Assembly: GCA_016714785.1 (NCBI GenBank)
Contig: JADKCC010000040.1
Span: forward strand, 1 to 15,381
Length of the DNA stretch: 15,381 bases
From: Saprospiraceae bacterium
Lineage (GTDB): Bacteria > Bacteroidota > Bacteroidia > Chitinophagales > Saprospiraceae
Direction: 5' to 3'
Shown: positions 7,022 through 15,362 of the stretch, in pieces
Layout: each line of letters opens with the position of its first letter
How positions within the stretch are numbered: the stretch's first letter is position 1
Notes under the pieces: model-generated
Databases searched by the model: none
Told to the model about the DNA's origin: nothing
The model's input: the letters and a program-made list of their open reading frames with translations, nothing else
Translations under genes and position numbers: made by a program

Positions 7022-8662
7022 ATGAAAAATAATTTTTACACGATCATACTTCTAAATCTATTAATATTATATAGTTCTTTTGCTCAGAAATATACTCCAC
7101 TGCAATTCAAAAATTATAATCCACTATGGACGCATCTTCATAATACTGATAAGATTCCAATAAAAAGTGGAAATTGGATTTTTCTGGAACAAAATTTCTA
7201 TCGAGCCCCGGCAGTAATTGATGAAAACGTCCTATATAATGTGTATAATATTGTATTTGGTCCGGCATGGATAGGCGGTTACTATGTAGAGGCAATTGAT
7301 ATCACAAATGGAATGTTGTTATGGGATCAGGTATATTATAGTGAAACTGTCGGAGAGAGACGCTATGCGAATAGACCTATCGTTAAAGGAGATACTTTGG
7401 AATTATTGATCCACGAAGAATATAGTAAGTTTGACACATTATTTAAACCAATATGGTTTGTAGCTTCTGCAAGAAGGATGATTCTAAATAAGAAAAATGG
7501 AGTTATACTTAATTCCACGTTCTCAATTCCGAAAGATTCCAGTGCTAGACGAATACCCGTCCCCTTTCCTTACGGTCCTACTCATTTGTATTATCAGGAT
7601 TCCCAATTCATTGTCATAAACCATCTTGACCTGGTAAACGACACCTCTGGAAAAGGAGTTATTTGGTACAACAGAATTGTACTAGATGAAAGCAATAAGG
7701 AAATAGGAAATTCTGAACTCTACGTCCCTACAAAATACCATAAATTGGTTGATGGATTATTCAATTATGATAATAGCAATAACACATTTTGTACTTATAC
7801 TTCAGAAGCTCATCCAGATTCTATGGTGCAACAAGATTTTGATATTGGATATTATTACATGGACAGAAATTTGAATATTCTGACATCGGGCAATTTGAAC
7901 ACCTTAAGAACAGAAGATGCAAATCGATTTGGACCAGCATATATTTCTGAAGATCATTTCATATTTGGCTCAGGTTTTTATCAAGAAAATCCTTACTATT
8001 TCCAATCCTTGGCTTTTATCCTATATGATCGATTTGGGAATCCTATAGAAAAAATTGATCTTAGGCCTTTGGAGAGTAATTCAAAAAAGGCAAGATTTAC
8101 CCTAGCTACATTTTTAAAAACTACAAAAGGGCCTAGGATATTAATTTGTGTTCATTCAGTAACAAAAAATATCTTGGAAATCTACATATCAGATGGCTTA
8201 GGGAACATAAATAAAACAAATACATTTTTTATTGACCCTGGAACAAAGACTGAAATTTTAATAAATAAAATAGATCTAGTAGGAAATAATTTATTATGCA
8301 ATTTTATTTATAGGGAAAATCGCACAGGCTTAAATGAGGCACCGCTTTGGTCGAGCTGGGTTATGATTAAGGGTGAAGATATTGGTGTTTTGACTGCACA
8401 AAAAGATGTAAGTTTAGATAAAGGAAACATATTAAAAATATCGCCCAATCCAGTCAATGAAACCTTAACAATAGAATTTGATAAAGCATATTCAGGATTG
8501 CTAAATATTTATAATGAAATAGGTCAGTTAATTTTTTCTACTAAATTAAAAAATTACAAAGAGTTTAATTATGATGCCAGTGTATTACTCAATGGATATT
8601 ATAGTGTTCAATTAATAACCGATAATAAAATTTTAAAGTCTCAATTCGTTAAAGTTAATTGA
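7022..8662 (+). CDS. Secreted protein with PQQ-like propeller segment and T9SS type A sorting domain
   Basis: The 546-residue protein has an N-terminal signal peptide (residues 1 to about 22, ending SSFAQ). Its C-terminal domain from about residue 470 (ILKISPNPVNETL onward) has the form of a Por/T9SS type A sorting domain: a PNP turn, IYNEIGQLI strand, ending LKSQFVKV. It should therefore cross the outer membrane by type IX secretion. In the body, residues 89-103 (VEAIDITNGMLLWDQ) match a PQQ/WD-type beta-propeller blade, and recurrent aromatic-rich strands fit a propeller, but I cannot assign a substrate or enzymatic role. The gene stands alone between two attC-like sites, on the same strand as its neighbours, with an unbroken frame. 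The start is the first ATG before the signal peptide, in an A/T-rich leader. Confidence 0.8.
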   Translation: MKNNFYTIILLNLLILYSSFAQKYTPLQFKNYNPLWTHLHNTDKIPIKSGNWIFLEQNFYRAPAVIDENVLYNVYNIVFGPAWIGGYYVEAIDITNGMLLWDQVYYSETVGERRYANRPIVKGDTLELLIHEEYSKFDTLFKPIWFVASARRMILNKKNGVILNSTFSIPKDSSARRIPVPFPYGPTHLYYQDSQFIVINHLDLVNDTSGKGVIWYNRIVLDESNKEIGNSELYVPTKYHKLVDGLFNYDNSNNTFCTYTSEAHPDSMVQQDFDIGYYYMDRNLNILTSGNLNTLRTEDANRFGPAYISEDHFIFGSGFYQENPYYFQSLAFILYDRFGNPIEKIDLRPLESNSKKARFTLATFLKTTKGPRILICVHSVTKNILEIYISDGLGNINKTNTFFIDPGTKTEILINKIDLVGNNLLCNFIYRENRTGLNEAPLWSSWVMIKGEDIGVLTAQKDVSLDKGNILKISPNPVNETLTIEFDKAYSGLLNIYNEIGQLIFSTKLKNYKEFNYDASVLLNGYYSVQLITDNKILKSQFVKVN

Positions 8663-8733
8663 TGTATGTAGTATGCATGTCTAAAAAATTAATGAATAAT
8701 ATTTCAAGATTGGAGCTGAAATGAAACTGGAAT

Positions 8734-8856
8734 TAACACAGTATTGACGATCATGCCACCAAAAAATATTTTCTTATTCAAGCTTGGTTTAAAGGTAAAA
8801 TATTTCCACTCTTGGCTTAATTCAATTGGTGGCACGTCGTCAATACAAAACGTTAC
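8734..8856 (+). repeat. attC-like imperfect inverted repeat, copy 3 (divergent stem)
   Basis: TAAC (8734-8737), left arm 8741-8760 (GTATTGACGATCATGCCACC), 67-nt spacer, right arm 8828-8846 (GGTGGCACGTCGTCAATAC), AAAAC and GTTAC (8852-8856). The arm sequences differ from copies 1 and 2, yet pair with each other except at a small bulge (TCA against CG). The outer boxes TAAC and CAAAACGTTAC are kept. An inner pair AAATATTTT / AAAATATTT lengthens the fold. The downstream sequence (AGCAA, then TAAAGAACGACAC) parallels that after copy 1. Confidence 0.6.
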
Positions 8857-8971
8857 CAGCAAGCGTAAAGAACGACACGACCACCAACAGACGACCTTAA
8901 CTCGACAGACAATTTCGCTGTTCCTTGACAAAATCCTACCTGACTTTTCCGACACTCAAGCCGACCCAAAA

Positions 8972-9015
8972 GGTTTTAAAAAATTTTCCCACCGCACATT
9001 TTAAAAAATAATTTT
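8972..9015. repeat. AT-rich element, left copy of an inverted pair
   Basis: The segment begins GGTTTTAAAAAATTTT and ends TTTTAAAAAATAATTTT. The reverse complement of 15322-15362 begins GGTTTTAAAAATTTT and ends TTTTAAAAAATAATTTT. Each copy is followed, on the side of the type III-like genes, by a hairpin of the covarying family. The pair therefore brackets the type III-like R-M locus in inverted orientation. Low complexity makes chance similarity possible. Confidence 0.45.
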
Positions 9016-9027
9016 ACGCCTCCCCAC

Positions 9028-9093
9028 ATTGGCACATTTGGGGTTTGCCCCACCGCACAAGCCGACACAAAAGCAAACCCCAAAAGAGCCAAT
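9028..9093. repeat. Covarying hairpin family, copy C
   Basis: Arms 9028-9048 and 9073-9093 pair at 19 of 21 positions, with a GGGGTTTGC / GCAAACCCC core unlike the other copies. The left arm has GCACATTT and the right AAAAGAGC; the only mismatches are the same two A-A positions. The loop includes GCCGACACA, shared with copies A and B. Confidence 0.7.
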
Positions 9094-9175
9094 TTTGCCG
9101 ACCCGCCTGACAATGATAATCTGTTGAAAACTTTGGAACAAAAATCAATGGTTATTTCAAATCATCTTACTACTT

Positions 9176-9210
9176 TTGACACTATTAGTCAACACTAAGT
9201 ATGTCAACAG
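9176..9210. promoter_or_regulatory. Putative controller-protein operator (C-box-like)
   Basis: An inverted repeat TTGAC-N7-GTCAA spans 9176-9192, 8 nt upstream of the XRE start codon. GTCAACA at 9188-9194 recurs directly at 9203-9209, and CTGTTGA at 9121-9127 is its inverted match. Symmetric boxes next to the start of an XRE regulator inside an R-M locus fit the C-box arrangement by which controller proteins regulate their own operon. Binding is inferred, not seen. Confidence 0.45.
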
Positions 9211-9511
9211 AAAACATTGGAGATAAACTCCGACAATTACGAGAAGAACAAGATTTACCGCTTCGCAAGGTGGCAGTAATGATAGACATTGATGTTGCCA
9301 TTTTAAGCAAGATGGAACGAGGCGAAAGAAAACTTACAAAGAGGTAGTTCAAAAATTGGCAAAGGTTTATAAATACAATGAAAACGAATTAATGGTGCTT
9401 TTCCTCAGTGATAGAATTGTAAACGATTTACAAGGCGAAGATTTAAGCATTGACGCTTTAAAGGCAGCAGAGGAAAAAATTAAGTATCAAAATAAAAAAG
9501 GTAAAAAGTAA
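9201..9511 (+). CDS. XRE-family HTH regulator (R-M controller), one frameshift
   Basis: Corrected length is about 103 aa. The N-terminal part (MSTENIGDKLRQLREEQDLP, then LRKVAVMIDIDVAILSKMER) is a classic Cro/C1-type helix-turn-helix: recognition helix around DIDVAILSKMERGERK, followed by helices VVQKLAKVYKYNENEL. The C-terminal tail is helical and lysine-rich. The frame breaks at 9338-9341, where one A is missing (ACAAAGAGG in place of ACAAAAGAGG); restoring it gives LTKEVVQKLAKVYKY and a stop at 9509-9511. It starts the type III-like locus, 2 nt before mod, so it likely controls timing of modification and restriction, as controller proteins of R-M systems do. The start at 9201 was chosen because it opens directly on the HTH and follows the putative operator. 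Confidence 0.75.
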
Positions 9512-9513
9512 CA

Positions 9514-12321
9514 ATGAAAAACGAACAAAAATTCTATTCGGCTTTAGAAAATATCTTCATTGGTGAAGCAGGACAAAAAATAGAGGGTAAAAGTGGATAT
9601 GTAAACTTAATGAAGTTAAAGAGCCAATATTTTGCTCAAATAAAACCGTTTATTGAAAAAGAGGTAAACGAAACATTTGGACACGAAACAGCTTCAAGAG
9701 AAGAAGCGTTTCAAAAACTATTTACTTTTTTGAAAGTTACTTAAATGAAACTGGCACACCCTATTTTAGCCAAACCCCTTTTCATAAAAACCTTTACGAA
9801 AAAGTTTACAGCGAAAGAGACGATGTGGCTTTATTCTGGAAAACACAAAGACTTTATTATGTTAAAGTGAAGCCAATTATCATAGCTTACAAAACCTTGA
9901 AGTTGACGGCTTGACTTTTAATTTCGATCAAGCCAAATAGGACATCAAAAAAAACAACGAAAAAAATCATTAGAATTTTGGGCAACACAATTGACCGATG
10001 ACACTATTTCCTTTAAAGTAGTATATCAAGATAATACAAAAGCCAAATGGGATGAAGTTGAAAGAATATTTGAATTATCGACACCTGATGAAATAAGAAA
10101 ACACTTAATTGAAAATTTTGGAAGTAAGGATAATCCAAACATTGTTTACAAAGACAATGGACTTAGCAGAGAAGGTCTCAAAGCAAAACAACTTCAAAGT
10201 GCAATTTTAATTACCAACAATAACGACCTGACAAAAACTGTAACCGTTGAATTTGCTTTAAGCAATTTAGAAGATTTAGAAGTTTGGGCAAAACAAAATC
10301 ACCTTGTAAATCTTACAGCAAGAGAAACTGAAATAAAAAAGCACAGCAACTTTATAAAAAACAAAATGAGGTAGATTACTTTATACACAAGGATGCAGAA
10401 GGATTTTTAAAAGAGCAGTTAGATATTTTTCTTTACCAGTATCTATTTGGTGACAGACATCTTGGCAATGAATGGACACAAAACCGAATAGATACAATTC
10501 AAAAATTAAAGCGGATAGCACATAAAATCATTGTTTACATTGCCCGATTTGAAGATGAATTAAAACATATTTGGGAGAAGAAGAAAATTGTAAAACAGGT
10601 AAATTATGTATTCACTCTTGAAAATCTTAACAGTAATATTGCTTTATTAGAAAAAATCATTAGCCATAAAAATTTTGCGAAACAAACTTTAGAATGGAGT
10701 GAACTTGGTATTTTAAAGAAAAACACAACAGTTGAATTAATACAAAATACAGTTGTTGGCAAACAACTAAATCCTAAATACAAATACTTTCCACTTGACA
10801 CAAAAATTCTTTGACGAATTAAAGTTTGAATTAATCAGTTCATTTGAAAACATTGATGAAATAAACAACGGGATTTTAATCAAATCGGACAATTGGCAAG
10901 GGTTAAATTCAATTTTGCCTAAGTATAATGGTAGTATTAGAACAACTTACATTGACCCTCCATTCAACCTAGAAAACAATGGCGATTTTGATTACAAAGT
11001 GAATTATAAAGATTCCACTTGGCTAACAATTTTAGAAAACAGATTAGAACTATCTAAACAACTTTTAAAGGATGAAGGAAGCACTTTTGTGCGATGCGAC
11101 TATAATGGCAATTATTTAGTGAGAGACCTTTTAAATCAAAAATTCAATTCAGCAAACTTTAGAAATGAAATAATTGTAAACCGTTTTAAAAGACAATTGG
11201 ATGAATTAACAAGATTGAACTTTGCAATTGAAAGTTTATTCTATTATGCAAATTCACAAAAACACGTTCCTAATAAAATTTACAGAGGTAGATTATGTAC
11301 TTTTTGTGGTAGTGAAATGGAGCCAAGTTGGAGAGCAATGAGTTCACCAGGTTTAAGGTTCTCGCCAATAACAGAGGAAGAAGCTAAATTATATTCAGAA
11401 GAAAACATCATCAAAACAAACGGAAAAATTACGACACAGGCTCGAATAATAAAAGGAAAAGAATTGTTGCCACCCAAAGGTAGGCATTGGACATTCACTC
11501 AAGAAAGAGTATTCAAACTTGAAGCCATAAACCGATTACGTATCAATGAGGAAATTGATTATACAGATATGATTGGAAACAAAATGAAAGGGTTACCAGA
11601 ATATTTACAGACTGATGAAACACCAGTTGATACCTCTTGGACTGATTTAAAAGGATATGCTTTTGGAAGTAATTTTTCAACTGAAAATGCCGAAGAACTC
11701 CTTAAAAGAGTAATCCAATTTTCTTCTAATGAGGGTGAATGGATTATTGATTATTTTCTTGGTTCTGCAACTACAGTTGCAGTTTCTCATAAAACAAACA
11801 GAAAATGGATTGGTATTGAAGTTGGCGAACATTTTTATTCATATGACTTACCACGTTTAAAGGAAGTTTTAGCTGGTGACAAGTCTGGGATTTCAAAAGA
11901 TGATGATGTAAATTGGAAAGGTGGTGGTTTCTTTAAATACTATGAATTAGAACAATATGAAGAGTGCTTACAGAAAGCAAAGTTTAACACAAAATGGTTA
12001 AAGGAAGATGGCAGTTTCAATGAATTTGAACAGGTATCATATTATACTTTTAAGCACAGTGACAAGTTACTTGATGCTATGGTAATTGATGAAGAAAAAG
12101 AAGAAGTAAAAATTCATTTTCAAAATCTATATCCTGAAATGGATGAAGCAGCAATTGCAGAAACTATTAGCAACGTAAGTGGGAAAGCTATCAAAACAAT
12201 TAGCAAAGAAAAAGTGGTATTTGCTGATGATACATTTATCGAGTTTGCAAATATGCGATATGACGACCCAATTTTTAAAGACCATTATCGCAGTTTATTG
12301 TGGTGGAAAAGCAAAGAGTAA
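9514..12321 (+). CDS. mod: Type III-like DNA adenine methyltransferase (Mod), multiple frameshifts
   Basis: This is an N6-adenine DNA methyltransferase of beta-group motif order, with its reading frame broken several times. Corrected length is about 936 aa. Residues 1 to about 430 are a long helical extension not directly catalytic (FYSALENIFIGEAGQKIEG... and WEKKKIVKQVNYVFTLENL). The catalytic part has motif IV DPPF at nt 10954-10965 (about residue 482) and motif I DYFLGSATT near nt 11749 (about residue 747), where alanine replaces the usual glycine of FxGSGTT. The segment 10795-12321 is intact. Indels I infer: missing T in the run 9726-9731, missing A at 9864-9866, missing G near 9929, extra A in 9947-9954, missing A in 9960-9966, missing A in 10335-10340, extra A at about 10801-10805; together they restore one frame. 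Between 10375 and 10795 the frame is open without a start codon. Confidence 0.85.
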
Positions 12322-12324
12322 ACT

Positions 12325-15234
12325 ATGAATAAAGAAATTCTATTAGAGCAATTCTGTAGAGATAAATCACTTCCTGAAAATTACCGTTTCATTAATTTGG
12401 AAAAGTTTGGGGAACAAATTAATTTATTTCCATACCAGCAACAAGCACTACAAAGTGTAATGAATTGTTTGCATTTGTATTTTGCCGAAGGCAAAGAAAC
12501 ATTACTAACAAAATACCAAACTTCTTATGGTTTTAATGAAGTAAGAAGGAAACTCCCAATAATTAAAGAACCAAAAATGACAAGGAAAGTTTTAGTTTAT
12601 TAGAAAAGCATTTTGATATTTCAAATGATACCTTAGCCTTTGAAGACATTTGCAATCGAGCTAGCTTTTGGATGGCAACGGGAAGCGGGAAAACGCTTGT
12701 AATGGTAAAACTCATTGAAATATTGTTTCAACTGAGCCAACTAAAACCCGAAGAAGGTGGTATTCCAAAAACGATATTTTAATACTTGCTCCAAAACCAA
12801 AATCTTAGAGCAAATTAAAAGAGCAGATTTCTATTTTCAATCAAAAGAATGATTTACAAATAGACCTTAGAGAATTAAAGGATTGGGAACAATACAAACG
12901 TAGCAAACCCAACTTGTATGAGGAAAATAGAATAACAGTTTTCTATTATAATTCATTTAATATCAAACACACTGGTATTGACACAGCTAATGAAACACTT
13001 TATAGCAACTATTTTACGAACAGACGAAAATGGCTTAGTAAGGTAGTTGGTATGTGCTATGATAAGCGCACAAGGCGTTACAGACGATAGTATCAAGCAA
13101 AGTATATACACCGTATTAGCTAAAATGGTTTTCTATTCAATTTCTCGGCAACCTTTACTGATGCAATAGATAAAGCAACAACGGTTTTTAATTTCAATTT
13201 AGAAAAATTTATCAATGCAGGTTACGGTAAACATCTAAAAGTTACCCAACAAGAATTTAAAAATTTCAAACCAAAAAATAAAGAAGATAAAGAAGCAAAC
13301 GAATTTACAGATGCTGACAAACAAAACATTGTTTTAAAATCCTTGATTTCATTCGCAGTAAATAAGAAAGCAAAATTGGGAAATTGACATGTAAAAGGGG
13401 ATGTATCACAATCCTTTAATGATAACTATTGCCAATACTGTAAATACCGTTGATGCAGATTTGAAAATATTCTTTCAAGAATTGGCAAGAATTGCAGGCA
13501 ACTCCAATATAGACATTACAAGAGCCAAGCAAGAACTTTTAGCAGAATTGAGATGAAAGGTTCAAGTATTTTGAGTTCAAAAGTGGAAAAGTGAACGATA
13601 ATTTGCTAAATATTTTAAGCAATATTTCTTTCAATGACATTAAGGAATTGGTTTTTAATTCAACAGGAACTGGAGTATTAATTAATTGAATGTGAAACAA
13701 AGACGAGTTAGCGTTTCAACTTTCTGCAAACGGAAAACCTTTTGCATTGCTAAAAAGCAAGTGAAGCTACAAAGTGGAGACAATGTCTTTAGAAGGTTTT
13801 GTAACAACCAAAGAAGTTGTAAGCAAAAGTTTTTTTGATATTTGAACTCACCAGATAGCAATATAAATATTTTATTAGGTAGTCGTATTTTTCAGAAGGT
13901 TGGGACAGCAATAGACCTAATGTAATCAACTTTATAAATGACTGGAGTAAGCGAAGCACAGAAATTTGTGTTACAAGCAATTGGGAAAGTGTTTCCGGTT
14001 GAGCCATTGCCAACAAAAGAAACCACGATTTTCTAATCGATAAAGAAAATTATTTACGGTTCAAGAAACTCAAAAACTTTCATCTAAAAGTTCAACCTTT
14101 AGAAAGTGTTTTTATATTTTCAACAAACAAAGAAACTGTTGGGCAATTCTTCAAAATATAAGTAGTGGAACTGAAAAGAAGAATGGAAAAAAGTAGGGAA
14201 TACAAAAACGAATATTAAAGTTAGAGTTCCTGTTCCCTGAATACGAAGAATTAGGTGAATTAAATCCAAACCGATTTAAAATTGCTCCTACTGAATTAGC
14301 AGCAATTCAAAAATTGCGCATGAAGCAGGAACAAGGGTGTTCGCGTAGAACACAACATTTATTTCCAAGACAATTAAAAAACTAAGTGAACCGATAAATT
14401 TTGTTGAAGGTTCTGCCTCAAATCAAAACGCTGAAAGACTTTTGAAAAAATTGACTTTCATTTCTTCACAAAACCGAAAAGATAAAATCTTTAGAAACTT
14501 AATAGATGGTGCAAATGGTGACATCAATCATTATTTGCAAGTAAACCAAGTTGAGCAAAATGAAGTTATTACTCTTCTTAATTTGATTGCTGATGTAATT
14601 GAAAAAATACAAAAAAAAGAAGAGATTTTACTGGCCTTTAAAGATGCAATTGATTACAGTCAAATGGATTTGAATTTGAAAAGTTTGACCAACAACAAAA
14701 AGCAGAACAAAAATCTGTTTGCTTGAAAGGACAGGCCTAATTTTAATGGAACATTTTTACAATCCAGTTTCATTAGTAAATCCAACATTTAGCGACCCTT
14801 TTCCAAAATACAATATCTGGAGGAAGGAACTTGATTTTTACAGATGATTGTTTCTAGCAAAAATGAGGAAGGGTCGATTTGAAAATTCGATTGGTGGTAT
14901 TTTTAAAATTAGTTCCGAGGAATGTTGACGACATAAAAATCCCTTATTACCAACACAGAGAGAGAGAATACTCCAATTTATCCCGACTTTTATTTTCTGC
15001 TTAAACAAGGCGAGGACAATACATCATCAAATTTGTTGACCCGAAAGGTTTGAGAATTGGGGGAAGACAACGCAAGGACAAATGAAAGGTTTTGAAACCT
15101 TTTTAAGTGGACAGCACGACAATTTAACGGACTTCCTCTAAGTGCAACAAATTATTTGATGCAACGATGAATATAGAAATGATACAATCTTGGAAAGCTA
15201 CAGACGATATATGTTTCAGGAGACATTCGCATAA
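12325..15234 (+). pseudogene. res: Type III-like restriction subunit Res (SF2 helicase plus nuclease), heavily frameshifted
   Basis: Res is the ATP-dependent helicase-nuclease partner of Mod. It starts 3 nt after the mod stop and can be followed by switching frames to a stop at 15232-15234, about 970 aa if repaired. Only the first 92 codons and the stretch 14442-14726 are open for long. Recognisable parts: a Q-motif region (NLFPYQQQALQSVMN), Walker A ATGSGKT (nt about 12672-12695), a damaged DEAH box (GATAAGCGCAC at 13061 in place of GATGAAGCGCAC), FSATFTDAIDKATTVF near 13142, ILLGSRIFSEGWD near 13870, a motif VI remnant near 13985, and a C-terminal nuclease signature PDFYFLLKQG (PD at 14982-14987) with DPK at 15038-15046. 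Many single-base losses and gains interrupt it. As given it cannot make an active enzyme; sequencing error is a serious alternative to true decay. Confidence 0.85.
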
Positions 15235-15245
15235 GCCACACACAC

Positions 15246-15305
15246 ACAAACACATTTGCAATTCCGCAACAAAACGCACAGACCGAAAATTGCAAAAGAG
15301 CTTGT
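15246..15305. repeat. Covarying hairpin family, copy D
   Basis: Arms 15246-15263 and 15288-15305 pair at 15 of 18 positions. The left arm has ACACATTT (first base differs from the other copies) and the right AAAAGAGC. Two mismatches are the conserved A-A positions; the third is A against C. It follows the res stop by 11 nt, after the sequence AAGCCA that also follows the stop of the HEPN-like gene before copy B. Confidence 0.6.
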
Positions 15306-15321
15306 ATGTTTCCATCTGAGA

Positions 15322-15362
15322 AAAATTATTTTTTAAAATTTCCTTCTAAAATTTTTAAAACC
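15322..15362. repeat. AT-rich element, right copy of an inverted pair
   Basis: This is the inverted counterpart of 8972-9015. Read on the minus strand it begins GGTTTTAAAAATTTT and ends TTTTAAAAAATAATTTT, with a different 9-10 nt centre. It closes the region holding the type III-like R-M genes. The last bases of the window (CCGCGACCGCACAGCCGACAA) again have the GCCGACA motif of the leaders. Confidence 0.45.

Larger units (their letters stand above)
8857..9200. other. Intergenic region before the type III-like locus, repeat-rich
   Basis: No gene is supported. It contains a T-poor leader with TAAAGAACGACAC (8866-8878), an AT-rich element at 8972-9015, hairpin copy C at 9028-9093 and the likely operator of the XRE gene near 9176-9210. 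A short open frame without a start codon runs 9061-9198 and ends DNDNLLKTLEQ...DTISQH; it looks protein-like at its end and could be the tail of a lost gene, but this is weak. The open frame at 8744-9004 runs through repeats and is not called. Confidence 0.5.

Noticed and set aside
1052..8856. Repeats as a CRISPR array
   Set aside because: Units are kilobases apart, imperfect and internally palindromic, with genes rather than short spacers between them, and no cas genes are present.
8744..9004. Open frame of 86 codons
   Set aside because: It spans attC-like copy 3, the T-poor leader and the AT-rich element; no credible domain.
9726..9731. Programmed frameshift or phase-variable tract in mod
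   Set aside because: The T run is only six long and several other unrelated indels occur in the same gene, so general error or decay explains it better.
1251..15305. Covarying hairpins read as intrinsic terminators
   Set aside because: Most stems are AT-rich with 20-nt or longer loops and none is followed by a clean T tract; copies A and C lie upstream of genes, not after them.
15124..15315. Reverse-strand open frame at the right end
   Set aside because: It overlaps the res C-terminus, whose motifs are recognisable on the + strand, and hairpin D.
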